A DNA stretch of 64,000 bases from Hemicordylus capensis (taxonomy: Eukaryota > Chordata > Lepidosauria > Squamata > Cordylidae), in NCBI RefSeq assembly GCF_027244095.1, contig NC_069658.1, forward strand, positions 262,392,687 to 262,456,686, given 5' to 3'. Position 1 is the stretch's first letter; each line of letters begins with the position of its first letter. The position numbers were made by a program, and so were the translations under genes. Under the pieces are notes generated by a model. The model was not told where the DNA came from, did not search any database, and was given only the letters and a program-made list of their open reading frames with translations. Below are positions 1 to 10,572 of the stretch, piece by piece.

Positions 1-835
1 TACCAGAGAATCTAAACTCAACACCTCAGAAACAACAAAGCCCAGTACCCCAATAGGTTAGCAATCCAGGAGGGTGGTTGGCACCCTCTGTGCACTACAC
101 CACCACTCACTTTGGGCCATCCCAGTGCCCCCAAAGTGGAGTTATGGGGCTGCTGAAACCTCCATTATTCCCTATGGGGGAAAATCTTAAAGATGCATAA
201 ACCTCAAAAATTTCTAAGAAATCAGCCCTTTGCCCTATTTGGAATCTGGGTGCACCACCCTTGGGGCACTGCCACCCAACCCACTGTTTTGTCCCTGAAG
301 CCCCACATAAACAAGTTGAAAGAGTGAAGAGAATGATGAACAACAACGACACTTAATTTTTTGGCACAGTTATTTGAGAATTTTGCAGCGGGTGTGAGCC
401 TGCCCCTGTAGCACTAGCACAGCAGCACAACCCATTTGGAGATTCAAGCAATCTTTCAATAAAAACACTCCCTCCCCATGGAACAGTGACCAAATGTCAT
501 TTGAAAGAGTAAGATAGACCATCGAACTGCCTTGGTACTATGGAACAGCTTCAAATGTTCATTTAACTGAAGTGGAGTGAGCCGTAGCCCAAACAAATCA
601 GCCTACTGTTCAGAATTGTTGAGATTTATCATCACTGCATTTAAGGAAGTGCAAAACCATGGATCATTGTTACAGGAAAGAGAGAAGCAATTAAGATTCC
701 TGGGGATGTCAATAGATTGACAGGAGTATTCCCCACCCCCCTCCTTTTGTCTCCTGTAGTCCCATGTGGATGACCTGTCCCTGCAATGGCAAAAGCTGTG
801 AAAAGGAACATTGGTCTTACCGTGAAGGGTTCTTT

Positions 836-947
836 TCCTTGCACTAGGAGATCCTCAGATCGGGTGATGCACTGCTCATGCCTGAGACAGAACTGGAATC
901 ACGTGTTTTGATAGTAGGCGTGGTTACCTCCTCACTCCAGTTCCAGT
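836..947. repeat. DIRS left inverted terminal repeat
   Basis: About 110 bases that match the reverse complement of 6680-6790 with few differences, including the shared core ctaggagatcctcagatcgg. The left end carries about 32 further bases (804-835) that are absent from the right end but are complementary to part of the internal complementary region. Unequal inverted ends of this kind are typical of DIRS1-like elements. Confidence 0.9.
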
Positions 948-1160
948 GATGACGAGTGAGGATTAGGTATGATAGTGGAGAGAGCTCACTAAGAAACAAG
1001 AAGAACTCGAGAACACAGGACAGGCAGTCAGTAAGGCAGAAAGAAACAAACTAGTGCCCTGAAAGCAGTAAACCTCAAACCACCGCCTAGAAGGTCCCAC
1101 CCAAAGGTATGAAAAGTACTCAACAGGTAGTCCAGATTGCAGAGAAACATCTGGGCGGGG

Positions 1161-1247
1161 CTGAGGATCTCCTAGTGCAAGGAAAAAGAACCCTTCACGG
1201 TAAGACCAATGTTCCTTTTTCCCTTGCCTAGGAGATCCTCAGATAGG
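1161..1247. repeat. DIRS internal complementary region
   Basis: Bases 1161-1217 are the reverse complement of the left end of the element (804-860). The following bases up to about 1247 are the reverse complement of its right end (6766-6790). The two halves meet at a short T run, so the region reads as the complement of the two ends joined head to tail across an A run. This is the diagnostic DIRS structure thought to template a circular intermediate. Confidence 0.88.
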
Positions 1248-1293
1248 GACTTGCCCAAGCTACAAGAAGTACCCCGGGATGGGCAGGATGAGC

Positions 1294-3045
1294 TCAGACT
1301 ACCTGTTGTAGAACCGTGCGTCCAAAGGCTGCTTGTTCCTGAGAGAAATCAGGGATCTTATAGTGTTTGATAAAGGGGGTCGAAGAAGACCATGTAGCAG
1401 CTCTGCATATCTCTGAGAGCGGGACATGTGCGGAGAAGGCTGAGGAAGCTGCTGCGCTCCTAGTAGAGTGGGCTGAGAGACCCCCCGGGGGAGGAAGGCC
1501 GAGTGCCGAGTAGGCTAGGCGAATACAGGATTTAATCCAGCCTGCTAGGGTTAACTTAGATACCCTGTTACCTAGACTGGACTGATGAAAAGACACAAAG
1601 AGGGAATCCGATCGGCGGAGTTCTCTGGTGCGGCGGATATAGGTGCGCAGAGCTCTGCGCACATCCAACTTATGCCACAGCCGTTCTTTAGGGTGGACGG
1701 GAGAGGGGCAGAAAGAGGGTAGCACAATGACCTGCACCCTGTGAAAAGACGCATTGACTTTAGGGAGGAAGGTAGGGTCCAGGGGCAGAAATGCAGAGTC
1801 GGAATGGAAAATACATAGCTCCTTGCGTACTGACAGGGCTGCCAATTCTGAAACCTTGCGGGCTGAAGTAACGGCTATCAAAAAGCACAACTTGAATGAT
1901 AGGATGCGAAGTGGGATGGAGCCTAACGGTTCAAAAGGTTCCTTAGTTAGGGCGTTGAGCACCCGATTTAGATTCCACGACGGAAAGCGTCTGACCGGGG
2001 GAGGAGCTAGGTTTGACGCTCCTTGCAGGAACCTAGAGAGATGAGGATGTAGGGAAGACTGGCCAGCCACTGTAGAGGAGAGCTGGAGGACTGAGGCGAG
2101 TGCTGACGCCTGGCGCTTGAGAATAGCGGGCTGCAGGCCCATGTCCAGGCCCTTCTGTAGGAAGGCCAAGACTTCTGCTATGCCAGATGTCATTTGGTCC
2201 TTGCCGTGCGTGCGTGCCCATCTCCCAAATGCGGCCCATGTAGACTGGTATATGCGCATGGTGGATGGGTGGCGGGAGGCTAGGATGGTGTTTTGCACAC
2301 TGACAGAGTAACCCCTGTTAGCTAAGATCGAGCGTTCAGCCTCCAGGTGGCTAATTGTAGCCACTGGAGGTCTGGATGGACCAGGGGCCCCTGTAGAAGC
2401 AGATCTGGCCGGATGGGTAGGCGCCACGCGGGAATCGTCGCCAGATTGACCAGATCGGGAAACCAGGATCGCCTGGGCCAGAAGGGCGCTATCAGGATGA
2501 GCTCTGCGCCTTCGAGACGTAGCTTCTGGATGACCTTCATCAGAATGGGCACTGGAGGAAAGGCATATAGGAGTACCCTTGGCCATCGGGAGTGGAGAGC
2601 ATCTGTGGCCTCTGCTCGAGGGCCGTGGAACCTTGAGAAGTACTGCGGGAGTTGAGTGTTGTTTCGTGAAGCGAAGAGATCCACTAGAGGCATGCCCAGG
2701 ACTCCCGTGAGTTGATGGAATACCTCCTTGTTTAGTGACCACTCGCCTAGGTCTATGACCTCCCTGCTCAGCCAATCCGCTACCTGGTTGCTGTCTCCCT
2801 TGAGGTGTTCCGCTAGAATGGACCGAAGATTGTGTTCCACCCATTGGAACAGAAGGTCGGCCTCTTGCATCAGAATTGACGATCTGGTGCCTCCCTGTCG
2901 ATTGACATGTGCCTTGACCGTGACGTTGTCCGTCCGAAGAAGGACGTGGTGATCCTGAAGGATGTGTTGGAAGTGCATGATTGCCAGACGGGCTGCGCGG
3001 AGTTCTAGCCAATTTATGGGCGCAGAGGCCTCCGACGTTGACCAT
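1294..3045 (-). CDS. Tyrosine recombinase part of the DIRS fossil
   Basis: A 583-residue frame with a basic, Ser/Pro-rich N-terminal part and a C-terminal tyrosine recombinase domain. Visible family motifs are an Arg in SARKVSELAAL, the HSTRSAAASSAF box (His-x-x-Arg), and FIKHYKIPD, which contains the likely nucleophile Tyr. In DIRS elements this enzyme replaces the DDE integrase and joins a circular DNA to a short matching target. It overlaps the RNase H region in another frame. It is a fossil element part and not a host gene. Confidence 0.88.
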   Translation of the reverse strand: MVNVGGLCAHKLARTPRSPSGNHALPTHPSGSPRPSSDGQRHGQGTCQSTGRHQIVNSDARGRPSVPMGGTQSSVHSSGTPQGRQQPGSGLAEQGGHRPRRVVTKQGGIPSTHGSPGHASSGSLRFTKQHSTPAVLLKVPRPSSRGHRCSPLPMAKGTPICLSSSAHSDEGHPEATSRRRRAHPDSALLAQAILVSRSGQSGDDSRVAPTHPARSASTGAPGPSRPPVATISHLEAERSILANRGYSVSVQNTILASRHPSTMRIYQSTWAAFGRWARTHGKDQMTSGIAEVLAFLQKGLDMGLQPAILKRQASALASVLQLSSTVAGQSSLHPHLSRFLQGASNLAPPPVRRFPSWNLNRVLNALTKEPFEPLGSIPLRILSFKLCFLIAVTSARKVSELAALSVRKELCIFHSDSAFLPLDPTFLPKVNASFHRVQVIVLPSFCPSPVHPKERLWHKLDVRRALRTYIRRTRELRRSDSLFVSFHQSSLGNRVSKLTLAGWIKSCIRLAYSALGLPPPGGLSAHSTRSAAASSAFSAHVPLSEICRAATWSSSTPFIKHYKIPDFSQEQAAFGRTVLQQVV

Positions 3046-4442
3046 ACGCCCTGGATTATCTGATTCTGACAGTGAGCACCCCAGCCCGAGAGGCTGGCAT
3101 CAGTTGTAAGAACGATCCTTTGGGGCTCCGTTAGCTGGATACCCCGTTGAAGTGCCAGGGACAGCCACCATCGAATTGATTTCCTGACCTCTCATGTTAC
3201 GTGGATTTGGAGGCTCCAAGCCGCCATGATCTGATCCTGCCAGGGGAGTAGGAGCCACTGGAGCGGCCGGGAATGCCATCTCGCCCATGGGGTGCAATCC
3301 AGACAGGCGATCATTGAGCCCAGCGCCTGGGCCAAAATCATGACGTCCTCCCGATGTTTGGAGAGGAGAGGTCGGAGTTGCTTGATAATCTTTTCTCTGC
3401 GTTCTGTGGACAGCGCTATTTGGTTCCGCTTGGTGTCGAAGAGGACCCCCAGGTGGACTAGCTGCTGTGTGGGGACCAGGTGGCTCTTGGACTCGTTCAC
3501 CACAAATCCGTGGTCCCTCAGGGTCCTGAGAGTAAAGTCTATGTTCTGAATAGCTAGGCGTCTGGATGGTGCCCTCAGAAGAATGTCATCCAGGTACGGG
3601 TGGAGCCCCACCCCCTGGAGGCAAAGGAATGCCACAATAGAAGCCATCAATTTTGTGAATACGCGTGGGGCTGATGACAATCCGAACGGAAGGGCTCGGT
3701 ATTGAAAGTGTTGGCCGTTATATGCGAAGCGGAGAAATCTGCGATCCTCGGGACGTATAGGAACGTGTAGGTAAGCTTCCAATAAATCGACCGAGGCCAA
3801 GAAGTCTCCTTTTCGCACCGCTTCCTTGATGGTGCGTAGCGATTCCATTCTGAACCTCCTCTTCCTCACGAATTGGTTGAACGCCTTGAGATCCAGGACG
3901 GCCCTCCATGAGCCGTCCTTTTTGGGGACCAGGAACAGGATGGAATAGGTCCCTTGGAATCTCTGGTCGGGAGGAACCAGCTCTATTGCGTTGATCTGAA
4001 GAAGATGATCCAGAGCCCGACACATTCGAAGGTGTTTCTGTGGCATGGAAGATCTTGGTGTTGGGATGAAACGGGAAGAGGGGAAGGAAATCAGATCTAT
4101 AGTGTAACCGTCGGTAACTGTTTGTAGAACCCAATTGTCTGTGGTTGTGGAGGCCCATGTGAGAGCGAAGTGTGCCAGGCGGCCTCCAACCTGGATGGCG
4201 TCACTGCTTGCGTTGCCTGTAATAAGTGTTGGAGGATCGTGGAGGTCTAGTCTGACCTCTAGCTCACTGTCTCCATTGGAATCTGCTGGAGCCCCTGTGA
4301 AATGGTGGGCGGAAGTCTCTATTCTGGTAGGACTGTGAGTAGTTGCCGGGGTGTTGACGAAAGGAACGAAAGGAGCTATGTCCCCCTTTGGTGGAAGTCC
4401 TGAAGTCCCTCCTAGCGGAAGGCATGACTTTTTTCTTATCAT
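2320..4442 (-). CDS. Reverse transcriptase-RNase H region of the DIRS fossil
   Basis: The translation shows reverse transcriptase features in order: the fingers/palm region with SVDLLEAYLHVPI, then RALPFGLSSAPRVF, then the YxDD box as PYLDDILL. An RNase H-like stretch with LLRTDNVTVKAHVNRQGG follows. The order and spacing fit DIRS polymerases, which lack an LTR-type protease and integrase. The region is not fully open along its length. Part of the element at 804-6791. Confidence 0.85.
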
Positions 4443-6099
4443 TAGTGTCGATAAGGATGGGCTCCAGCGCCGGGCCGAATAGAGAAGCCCCTGTGAAAGG
4501 TGCGGAAGTCAAGGCCGACTTTGACTTAGAGTCAGCGTTCCAGGGTTTAAGCCAGAGCGTTCTGCGTGCCGCCACTCCTGCCACTAGGGCTCTGGAGGAG
4601 TGTTGTATGATGTCCAGACTAGAATCGGCGGTGAGTGCAGCGGCCTTGGCCATTTTATGTATACCCTGACGCAACTTAGGGAGCTCGGGTGGAACGAGCT
4701 TGACCAACTCTTTTGCCCACAGTACCGTGGCCCTAGCAAAAATAGAATTGGTTGTGGCCATCTTGATGGTTGTGGTGGACGCGTCATGTGCCTTCTTCAT
4801 TAAGACATCACAGCGCCTGTCTTCCTGATCCCGTAACTGCTCTTGATGTTCAGAATGGACCAAAGCCCCGGAAACCATTTGTACCACCGGAGGGTCCACC
4901 TTGGGAATGGCCAGCAGCTTGGACACATCTGCAGGCAGGTTGTAGTGCTTTTTTGGAAGACTGCCTATAGGTTTAGATGAAGTGGGGTGCTGCCACTCCG
5001 CAGTCATAACCCGATGAAAAAGGGGGGGGGGAGGAACCATAGGAACCGTAGGTTCTGAGGGAGGGAACACCTGCTGATCAAAGGTGGCCTCTGCTGGGGT
5101 GGTGGCTGAGGAGGAAATGTCATTTATAACACGTTTAGTCTTAGTCAGCAATACATTGAAATCAGAGGAGGAGAACAACCTAGTAGAATTGGAAATAGGT
5201 GGGGTAATCTCTTCTTCAGAAAGTTCCCCCTCCTCCTTGTCTGAATCCCTAGGGTCCCTTGGTAACACTGGCATGGGACTAGAGGAGCCGTCCTCCGAAG
5301 ATGGAGAGGATTCCCTGGGACATGAAGGTCTGGATGGAACAGTAGGGGGAGGTGCAGCAGGGTTAGGTAGCGCTGGGATAGTAGATAGCGCTGGATTAAC
5401 GGGGGTGGGAGTGGCAGGCACCCTAGGAGGTGGGGGCTTGCGTTTTCTAATGGGGGAGTCTGAGGACGAAGAAGAGTGGTCCCTATATCTGGAGCGGACT
5501 CTATGAGTAGGAGGTCTCGGAAGGAACCTGCCACGTTCCCCCATTGGAATAGCCCTGCGCCTAGGGCTGGAGTCGGGAGAGGATGAGGACAGACGATCGC
5601 CCTTCAGCGCCCTGCAACGTTTTCTCCCCCTGGCAACAGCAGGAGCAGGGTTAGGGATCCCTTCCATTACTGGTACTGCAGGCAATAGGGGAGCCTGAGT
5701 AGACCCCACTGACTTAGGAATGAGGTCCCCCTGGGTAGTACTCGAAGCCGCAGGTGGCTCTAAATGAAAGCCCCGTTGAAAGAAGGCTTTAAGCCATTCA
5801 GGAGCCTGAGGGAGGAAGGGATCAGTACTTACAGGCTGCGCTGGTGAAACGGTCGGAGCGGGACATTCTCTATCCTTCGGGTCCTCCAGTAGCAGGGGGG
5901 GGGGACAGCGTGGGCCAGCCGGTTCCCCCTCTACCGCTACACTCCCCTCAGGAGGGAGAGCTGAAGCCGGCAGGTTGCCCAGCGGGCTCCGGACTACAGC
6001 CTCCATTCTTAACTTTTTGGTGCTCTCTTTCTTGCGCGGTTTTATTTTCGTGCCATTTTTACCCGTCTTCACTTTCGATCGGCGGCAGACCGCTTGCAC
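4264..6099 (-). CDS. Gag-like frame of the DIRS fossil
   Basis: A 611-residue frame at the 5' end of the element. The N-terminus is strongly basic, followed by a long Pro/Ser-rich and acidic middle. A conserved-looking C-terminal third includes SSRALVAGVAARRTLWLKPW, which resembles the Gag-like protein of vertebrate DIRS elements. It overlaps the start of the polymerase region. Assignment rests on position and composition plus this one motif. Confidence 0.75.
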   Translation of the reverse strand: MQAVCRRSKVKTGKNGTKIKPRKKESTKKLRMEAVVRSPLGNLPASALPPEGSVAVEGEPAGPRCPPPLLLEDPKDRECPAPTVSPAQPVSTDPFLPQAPEWLKAFFQRGFHLEPPAASSTTQGDLIPKSVGSTQAPLLPAVPVMEGIPNPAPAVARGRKRCRALKGDRLSSSSPDSSPRRRAIPMGERGRFLPRPPTHRVRSRYRDHSSSSSDSPIRKRKPPPPRVPATPTPVNPALSTIPALPNPAAPPPTVPSRPSCPRESSPSSEDGSSSPMPVLPRDPRDSDKEEGELSEEEITPPISNSTRLFSSSDFNVLLTKTKRVINDISSSATTPAEATFDQQVFPPSEPTVPMVPPPPLFHRVMTAEWQHPTSSKPIGSLPKKHYNLPADVSKLLAIPKVDPPVVQMVSGALVHSEHQEQLRDQEDRRCDVLMKKAHDASTTTIKMATTNSIFARATVLWAKELVKLVPPELPKLRQGIHKMAKAAALTADSSLDIIQHSSRALVAGVAARRTLWLKPWNADSKSKSALTSAPFTGASLFGPALEPILIDTNDKKKVMPSARRDFRTSTKGGHSSFRSFRQHPGNYSQSYQNRDFRPPFHRGSSRFQWRQ

Positions 6100-6679
6100 A
6101 ATAAGGCGCTCGCTAAGCCGCCTGCGCCCTTTTGCCAGCAGCGCGGAATCTTTCAGCTTCTTCTTCCGTTTAGGAGAGGAAGGGCAGTCAATCGGTTGGC
6201 GGTTCTTTTATGGAGCTTTAGCAGGGCATTGCTCCATGCCGATACCGCTCAAGCACTCAGGGAGCGGTAAAACGGCCGCCGAAAATGGCGGCACTCGGCC
6301 ACGATCAACCTGGCTCAGAGAGCCCTCCGCTTCAGAGACAATGACCCGCGTGCGGGAAGGAGCCGACGCTGCGGTGGATTTGCTGCCCAGGGGCTGCGGC
6401 AGCAATACCAACTCTGAAAGCAATGCCAGCATGAGCTCCTCTGCGTGAGCAGATTCCATAACGCTAAAATAACCAAAGGACAATTTAAGGGCCAATCGGA
6501 ATTGGAAATTAAAAAGATAATTTGGAGATAAATTTGTAATGGCCGAATAGAGGACTGCTTTCCTCCCACCCTTGCACACAAGGATAGCCACGGAGGGAAG
6601 AAAGAACAGGCAGAAAAGAAGCCAAAGGCTAAGACTGACCAGAGCTCTCTCCTAAAGATCCTATCTCGGGCGAGACAGA

Positions 6680-6790
6680 ACTGGAACTGGAGTGAGGAGG
6701 TAACCACGCCTACTATCAAAACACATGATTCCAGTTCTGTCTCGGGCATGAGCAGTGCATCACCCGATCTGAGGATCTCCTAGGCAAGGG
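6680..6790. repeat. DIRS right inverted terminal repeat
   Basis: Reverse complement of 836-947 with only a few mismatches. Host sequence resumes with aaaacactggtttagac, which continues the other duplication arm. Confidence 0.9.
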
Positions 6791-7774
6791 AAAACACTGG
6801 TTTAGACATCATGTCCCACCAAATAACATTGTGGCCTAAATTACATTAGACTGCTCAACTTGGGCAACAAAACATAGATACCACTATAACTCATAAAAAT
6901 CAGAAGAAAAACAAAATAACTCTTCAAAAGACCCCTGAACAAGTCAAGAGATTCTTTCTTAACCTTTGGAAAGAAAAACCTGTGTAATTTCAGAACTTTC
7001 CTAACCAGCTTCTCAAAAAACTCCACACAATTTATACCATGGCTTTTAGCAAGAGCTTTGGAATTGCATTGAGCTCCCAAAGATATTTGGGTATTTCTGT
7101 CTCAAAATGTTGTCTTCCAAATCCCTTTGCAAGGTCAGTTTGCATTTCAATCACACTGAATGCAGCACATAAGTATGTATGTATGTAACTAAATCATTCA
7201 AGCTCAAAAGCTTTTTGCATATCTTATCTTCTGCTAATCACTCAGTGCCTCAGCTGGAGTGGAGAGAGTCAGAGAAGTCAATTTCAATTTCAATGATTTT
7301 CCAAAGCATTCTGTCCGAAACACAGTCATTTCGATTTGGAAACAAATATCTCTGTTTTTTAATTCTTGATTTTGTTTTGGTTACAAAACCTCCAAAATTG
7401 CCATTTCTGGGCACAAAACGTTTTGTACCCGAATCGAAATGCACAAGCCTAATGCTGTCTGGCATAAAACCCTACAAGGACTGTGAATGGAAAAATCCTA
7501 TGGGTCATGGCTGACGTGTATGCACAGTCCTGAGGAGATTCTTATTCTTTTCTGACAGGGGTGTTTACTCCATCTGTAACTAGGGGGTTAAGCGGAGTTA
7601 AGGCAGCGATAATTCTCATTTATTGGTGGTCAAGTTGTTCCACAAGAATAGCACAAGTCAAGTCCATAGTATTTGATATTGCACACTTTAACTCATATGA
7701 CAGAATTACTACTAGTCTGTTACACCATTAGAAAATTGAAAATTAGAAAATAAAGAAGCCCGGTTTCTCCCTAT

Positions 7775-8265
7775 TGTGAGAACCTGCGGGCTCGCGGGCA
7801 AGCTTGGTGGTTCTCTGGCGGCTAGCCCGCTAAAGTAGCCCTCCCCTTAGCCTAGGTTAGCGGAGTGAGCGCTCCACTAACCCGGGTTTTCCAATCATGT
7901 GCTGCCACAGTGTGGCTCCGTGCCATGAAGACACATGAGGAGACCCCTGCCTGGAGGCTGCAAGCAGCCACTCGGGGGACTCTCCAGGATCCCATGCATG
8001 CTTGCGTGGGGCATCCTGGATCTTCCGGGGGCCACACAGCCCCCGATCCCCGCAGCCCCCGCTGGCTCCATGATTGAGCCGGCAGTCGTGTGGGCAACTT
8101 AGGACCCAGGGCTGCCTGTTGATCATCTGCGGAGAGAGCGGGCTAAGCCCGCTCTCTCCACCTAACCCCACCTGGTGCTTCACACCAATTGTGTGAAGCG
8201 CCTCACTGAAAACTAACAGTGCACAGGATAATACCTTTCTCAGGACCAACCAAACCATCATTTGA
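7775..8265. mobile_element. Non-autonomous DNA transposon (MITE-like), inside the left arm
   Basis: A GC-richer block with several inverted repeats, among them a hairpin of arms gcttcacac and gtgtgaagc near 8177-8200. The same block occurs in the right arm (40475-40965) and part of it recurs at 63745-63885 outside the duplication, so it is a dispersed repeat. No transposase frame is present. Its exact ends were not determined and the superfamily is uncertain (hAT-like by style only). Confidence 0.5.
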
Positions 8266-9135
8266 AAGGCAAGACATTTTCAGGTTCATCAATACTCTTC
8301 ACCGGGTTGGATATTAAGTCTCCCTGTCTGGAAAAAGCATTTGATAAACCCCCAAACTTCCTAATTTATCTAAGACCATTTTGTTGGTCCTAGTTATTAC
8401 CATACGGTTATGTTTCCCTTGTGGAACAACATAACTCCTAAAATGTTTGACTATGTACTATAGTTGACCCTTATAAAGGGCCCACATATATTGTCCAAGT
8501 CCTTCTGTTTCTTTTAATATACTTTTAATTCTTTTAATATACTCTTCTCCTCTCTAGCATAGGGAAACCTTGATTCTGTGTGAATTTCCATCTAACATCT
8601 CCCCACTCCATGTGCTTGTATTGGAAGGCGGGAGGGATGGAGCTGAACACCTTCTCTTCATCTCCTCTTCCACCATCTGTGGCTCTCCCTTCCCTTCCTA
8701 TCTCCATGCAAAGAGGAAGGCAAGGTGTTTGCTCTGGTAGCTGGCTCTTCTTGTGCTTGGGGCACTTGGCTTCATGCCCAGCAGCACTGCCCACCTCAGT
8801 GAAGGGGGTAGGTGGGCTATAAGTGGCCCAAATGCTCAACAGCAAACCAGCTGGCAGGCTGAGTGGAGGGGGCAATGGGTGATCCTCAAGACCGGTAGCA
8901 ATCCAGCTGACAGGCTCACTGGAGAGGACAGTGGTAACAACCCAGGAGAACGAGATGGCTAACATTCGCCCACCACAAAAAAGGGTTAGCGCCCCCCCCC
9001 CCCCCCCGGGCATAGCAAGATTGGAGTGGGCCTAGAGACAAGATTTTAAAATGGGCCCCTCCCTCACTAAAACTCAGCTCATGAAGTAAAGAAATCTTAA
9101 ATGAGGCTGAATAGTGGCAACAAAAAGCATAGTTA

Positions 9136-9162
9136 TACACACACACACACACACACACACAC
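9136..9162. repeat. (CA)n microsatellite at the end of the left arm
   Basis: An uninterrupted CA run marking the point where the match to the right arm stops. The right arm has a longer GT run at the corresponding place. Confidence 0.95.
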
Positions 9163-9439
9163 GAGTGTGCACGGTTCGGTCCAGCACAATAGAAAAGACC
9201 GCCGGACCGGTCTGGAGGTCCGGCGGTCCGGATGGGCGGGGGACTGTTTCTTTAAGCAGGGGGGTGGTAGTACTCCCCCCCCCCGCCGCTCTTCCCTTTC
9301 CGGTGCTGGTCCTGTTAAAAATCTTCTTGGGGCGGCAGTCTAGAAATATGGCAGGGCAAGGGGGAATCCAAATTTAAAATTCAGCCCTCAGGAACATATT
9401 TTCAGGAGGAACAGAAGGCTTTTTAGTTTGGAACAGCAG

Positions 9440-9555
9440 CTGGGGCTTTTTAGTTTGGAAAAGAGGCGACTCTGGGGAGACACGATGGTAGAGGTTTATA
9501 AAATTAGGCATGGAGTTGGGAGAATGGATAGCAGGGCTGTTCTTATGTTCTTTCA
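9440..9555 (+). mobile_element. CR1 LINE fragment
   Basis: Translates to the CR1 C-terminal motif LFSLEKRRLWGDT followed by a shortened 3' end with gggctgttcttatgttct, the CR1 3' terminus seen in other copies here. Internal sequence between the two parts is missing. Confidence 0.75.
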
Positions 9556-10572
9556 AGCCATTTTCCTAGGCCTTCCTTTAGGAGATGGTGGCAGCCAGCA
9601 AGGACCCAAAGAAAAGAGGAATCTAATGTGGCAGGAAGTGGATAATGTCCAGCTGACCCTCTCCAGACCAAGATCCCCCTCATAACATCTATTAGCCATT
9701 TCTTGTTTGTGACATTTCATTATTATGCTGGAAAACAATTTAAAACGAAAGTACAGAATATGATGATATAATTGTAATATGGACAGTATTATAAATCAAT
9801 GTTTGGTTTGGTGTAAAAGTGATTGAAACAGACATGTACTTTATTAATATTTTGTCTGTGCTGTGGTACAGGAAGTAGCTGTGTATTGACATTAAGAAAG
9901 GGAGCAAGTTGGAGATATGTGGAGCATCTAGAATTATTTATGGGCCACATAGCAGAAAACTTTCTGGTCCACCACCAACCTGAGCTAGGGGTCACAACAC
10001 TCCTAGCCCCTGATGCTGAGTTTGGGTAGGATCGGAAGAAGGAAGTGGTGAGGCTCCCTCCACAAATAACGGAGACTTTCTTTGCTTTGTGCCACTGAGA
10101 GCTCTGCCAGGAGAGCAGAAGAAGGGCAAGTGCCAAGCTCTTTCTGGGCAGTGGTCACCAATCCCAGCAATTTCAAAGGCAGAAGTGGCAAGCAGGTGGT
10201 ACCCAAGCAAGGAGATGGGAGCTGAAAGAGGGTATCAGAATCCAAGAACCTCCAGCCCCACCCTCTACCACCTGCACCTCACTCTCAGGTGAGACAAGGT
10301 GCGAATGGCAGTGAAATCCCATCTCCTTTAACAAACCCTAACAGAGGGCAGGAGAAAGGGAGAAAAATGTTCTCTCTGGAGGCTCTTGAAGAAAGGCCAG
10401 CTACTTCCTAGACTGAGGTACCTTACAGCCTTCAAACTGCTAGCCCAGACTGAAGAGAAGATGGGGTTGCCTTCCTTTCAATTATTTATGTTTCCTCTTC
10501 CAACATAGCCCATCCCTTCTCTTTTAGTGGCCTCAGATTCTTGGGGTCAGACATCTGATTACTAAGCGGGGT
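9556..10572. other. Unassigned AT-rich stretch
   Basis: No convincing gene or recognisable repeat. Short open frames on both strands show no domain signature and look like chance. The last 8 bases (agcggggt) are the left target duplication of the hAT element that follows. Confidence 0.5.

Larger units (their letters stand above)
804..6791 (-). mobile_element. DIRS1-like tyrosine-recombinase retroelement (young fossil copy)
   Basis: This is a DIRS-order element on the minus strand, about 6 kb long. Parts: inverted terminal repeats (836-947 and 6680-6790), an internal complementary region (1161-1247), a Gag-like frame (4264-6099), a reverse transcriptase-RNase H region (about 2320-4440) and a tyrosine recombinase frame (1294-3045) overlapping the RNase H region, as is usual in the family. 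Its boundaries are set by comparison with the empty site in the other duplication arm near 41895. Only an A run is shared at the junction and there is no longer target duplication, as expected of recombinase-mediated insertion. It looks nearly whole, with about one or two breaks. It is young, since it appears to postdate a nearly identical segmental duplication. Confidence 0.93.
1..9163. repeat. Left arm of a ~3.1 kb inverted duplication (interrupted by DIRS)
   Basis: Apart from the retroelement at 804-6791, this stretch is the reverse complement of 39558-42690. Position 1 pairs with about 42690, and the arm ends in a CA run (about 9136-9162) that pairs with the GT run at 39559-39602. Long parts look identical: about 270 bases around 8281-8560 match the partner with no difference I can see, and the short open frame at 107-352 translates identically in both arms. 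The arm probably continues left of the window, because the match is still running at base 1. No host gene is seen in it; it contains MITE-like sequence (see 7775-8265). The near identity indicates a recent duplication or a recent gene conversion. Confidence 0.93.

Noticed and set aside
1294-6099. Long minus-strand open frames as host genes
   Set aside because: They carry Gag, RT-RNase H and tyrosine recombinase features and lie between inverted repeats with an empty site elsewhere in the window. This is a DIRS element.
8534-9013. The 159-codon minus frame and its 143-codon partner at 39771-40202 as a duplicated gene
   Set aside because: The only copies are the two arms of the recent duplication, no domain is recognisable, and frames are also open on the opposite strand.
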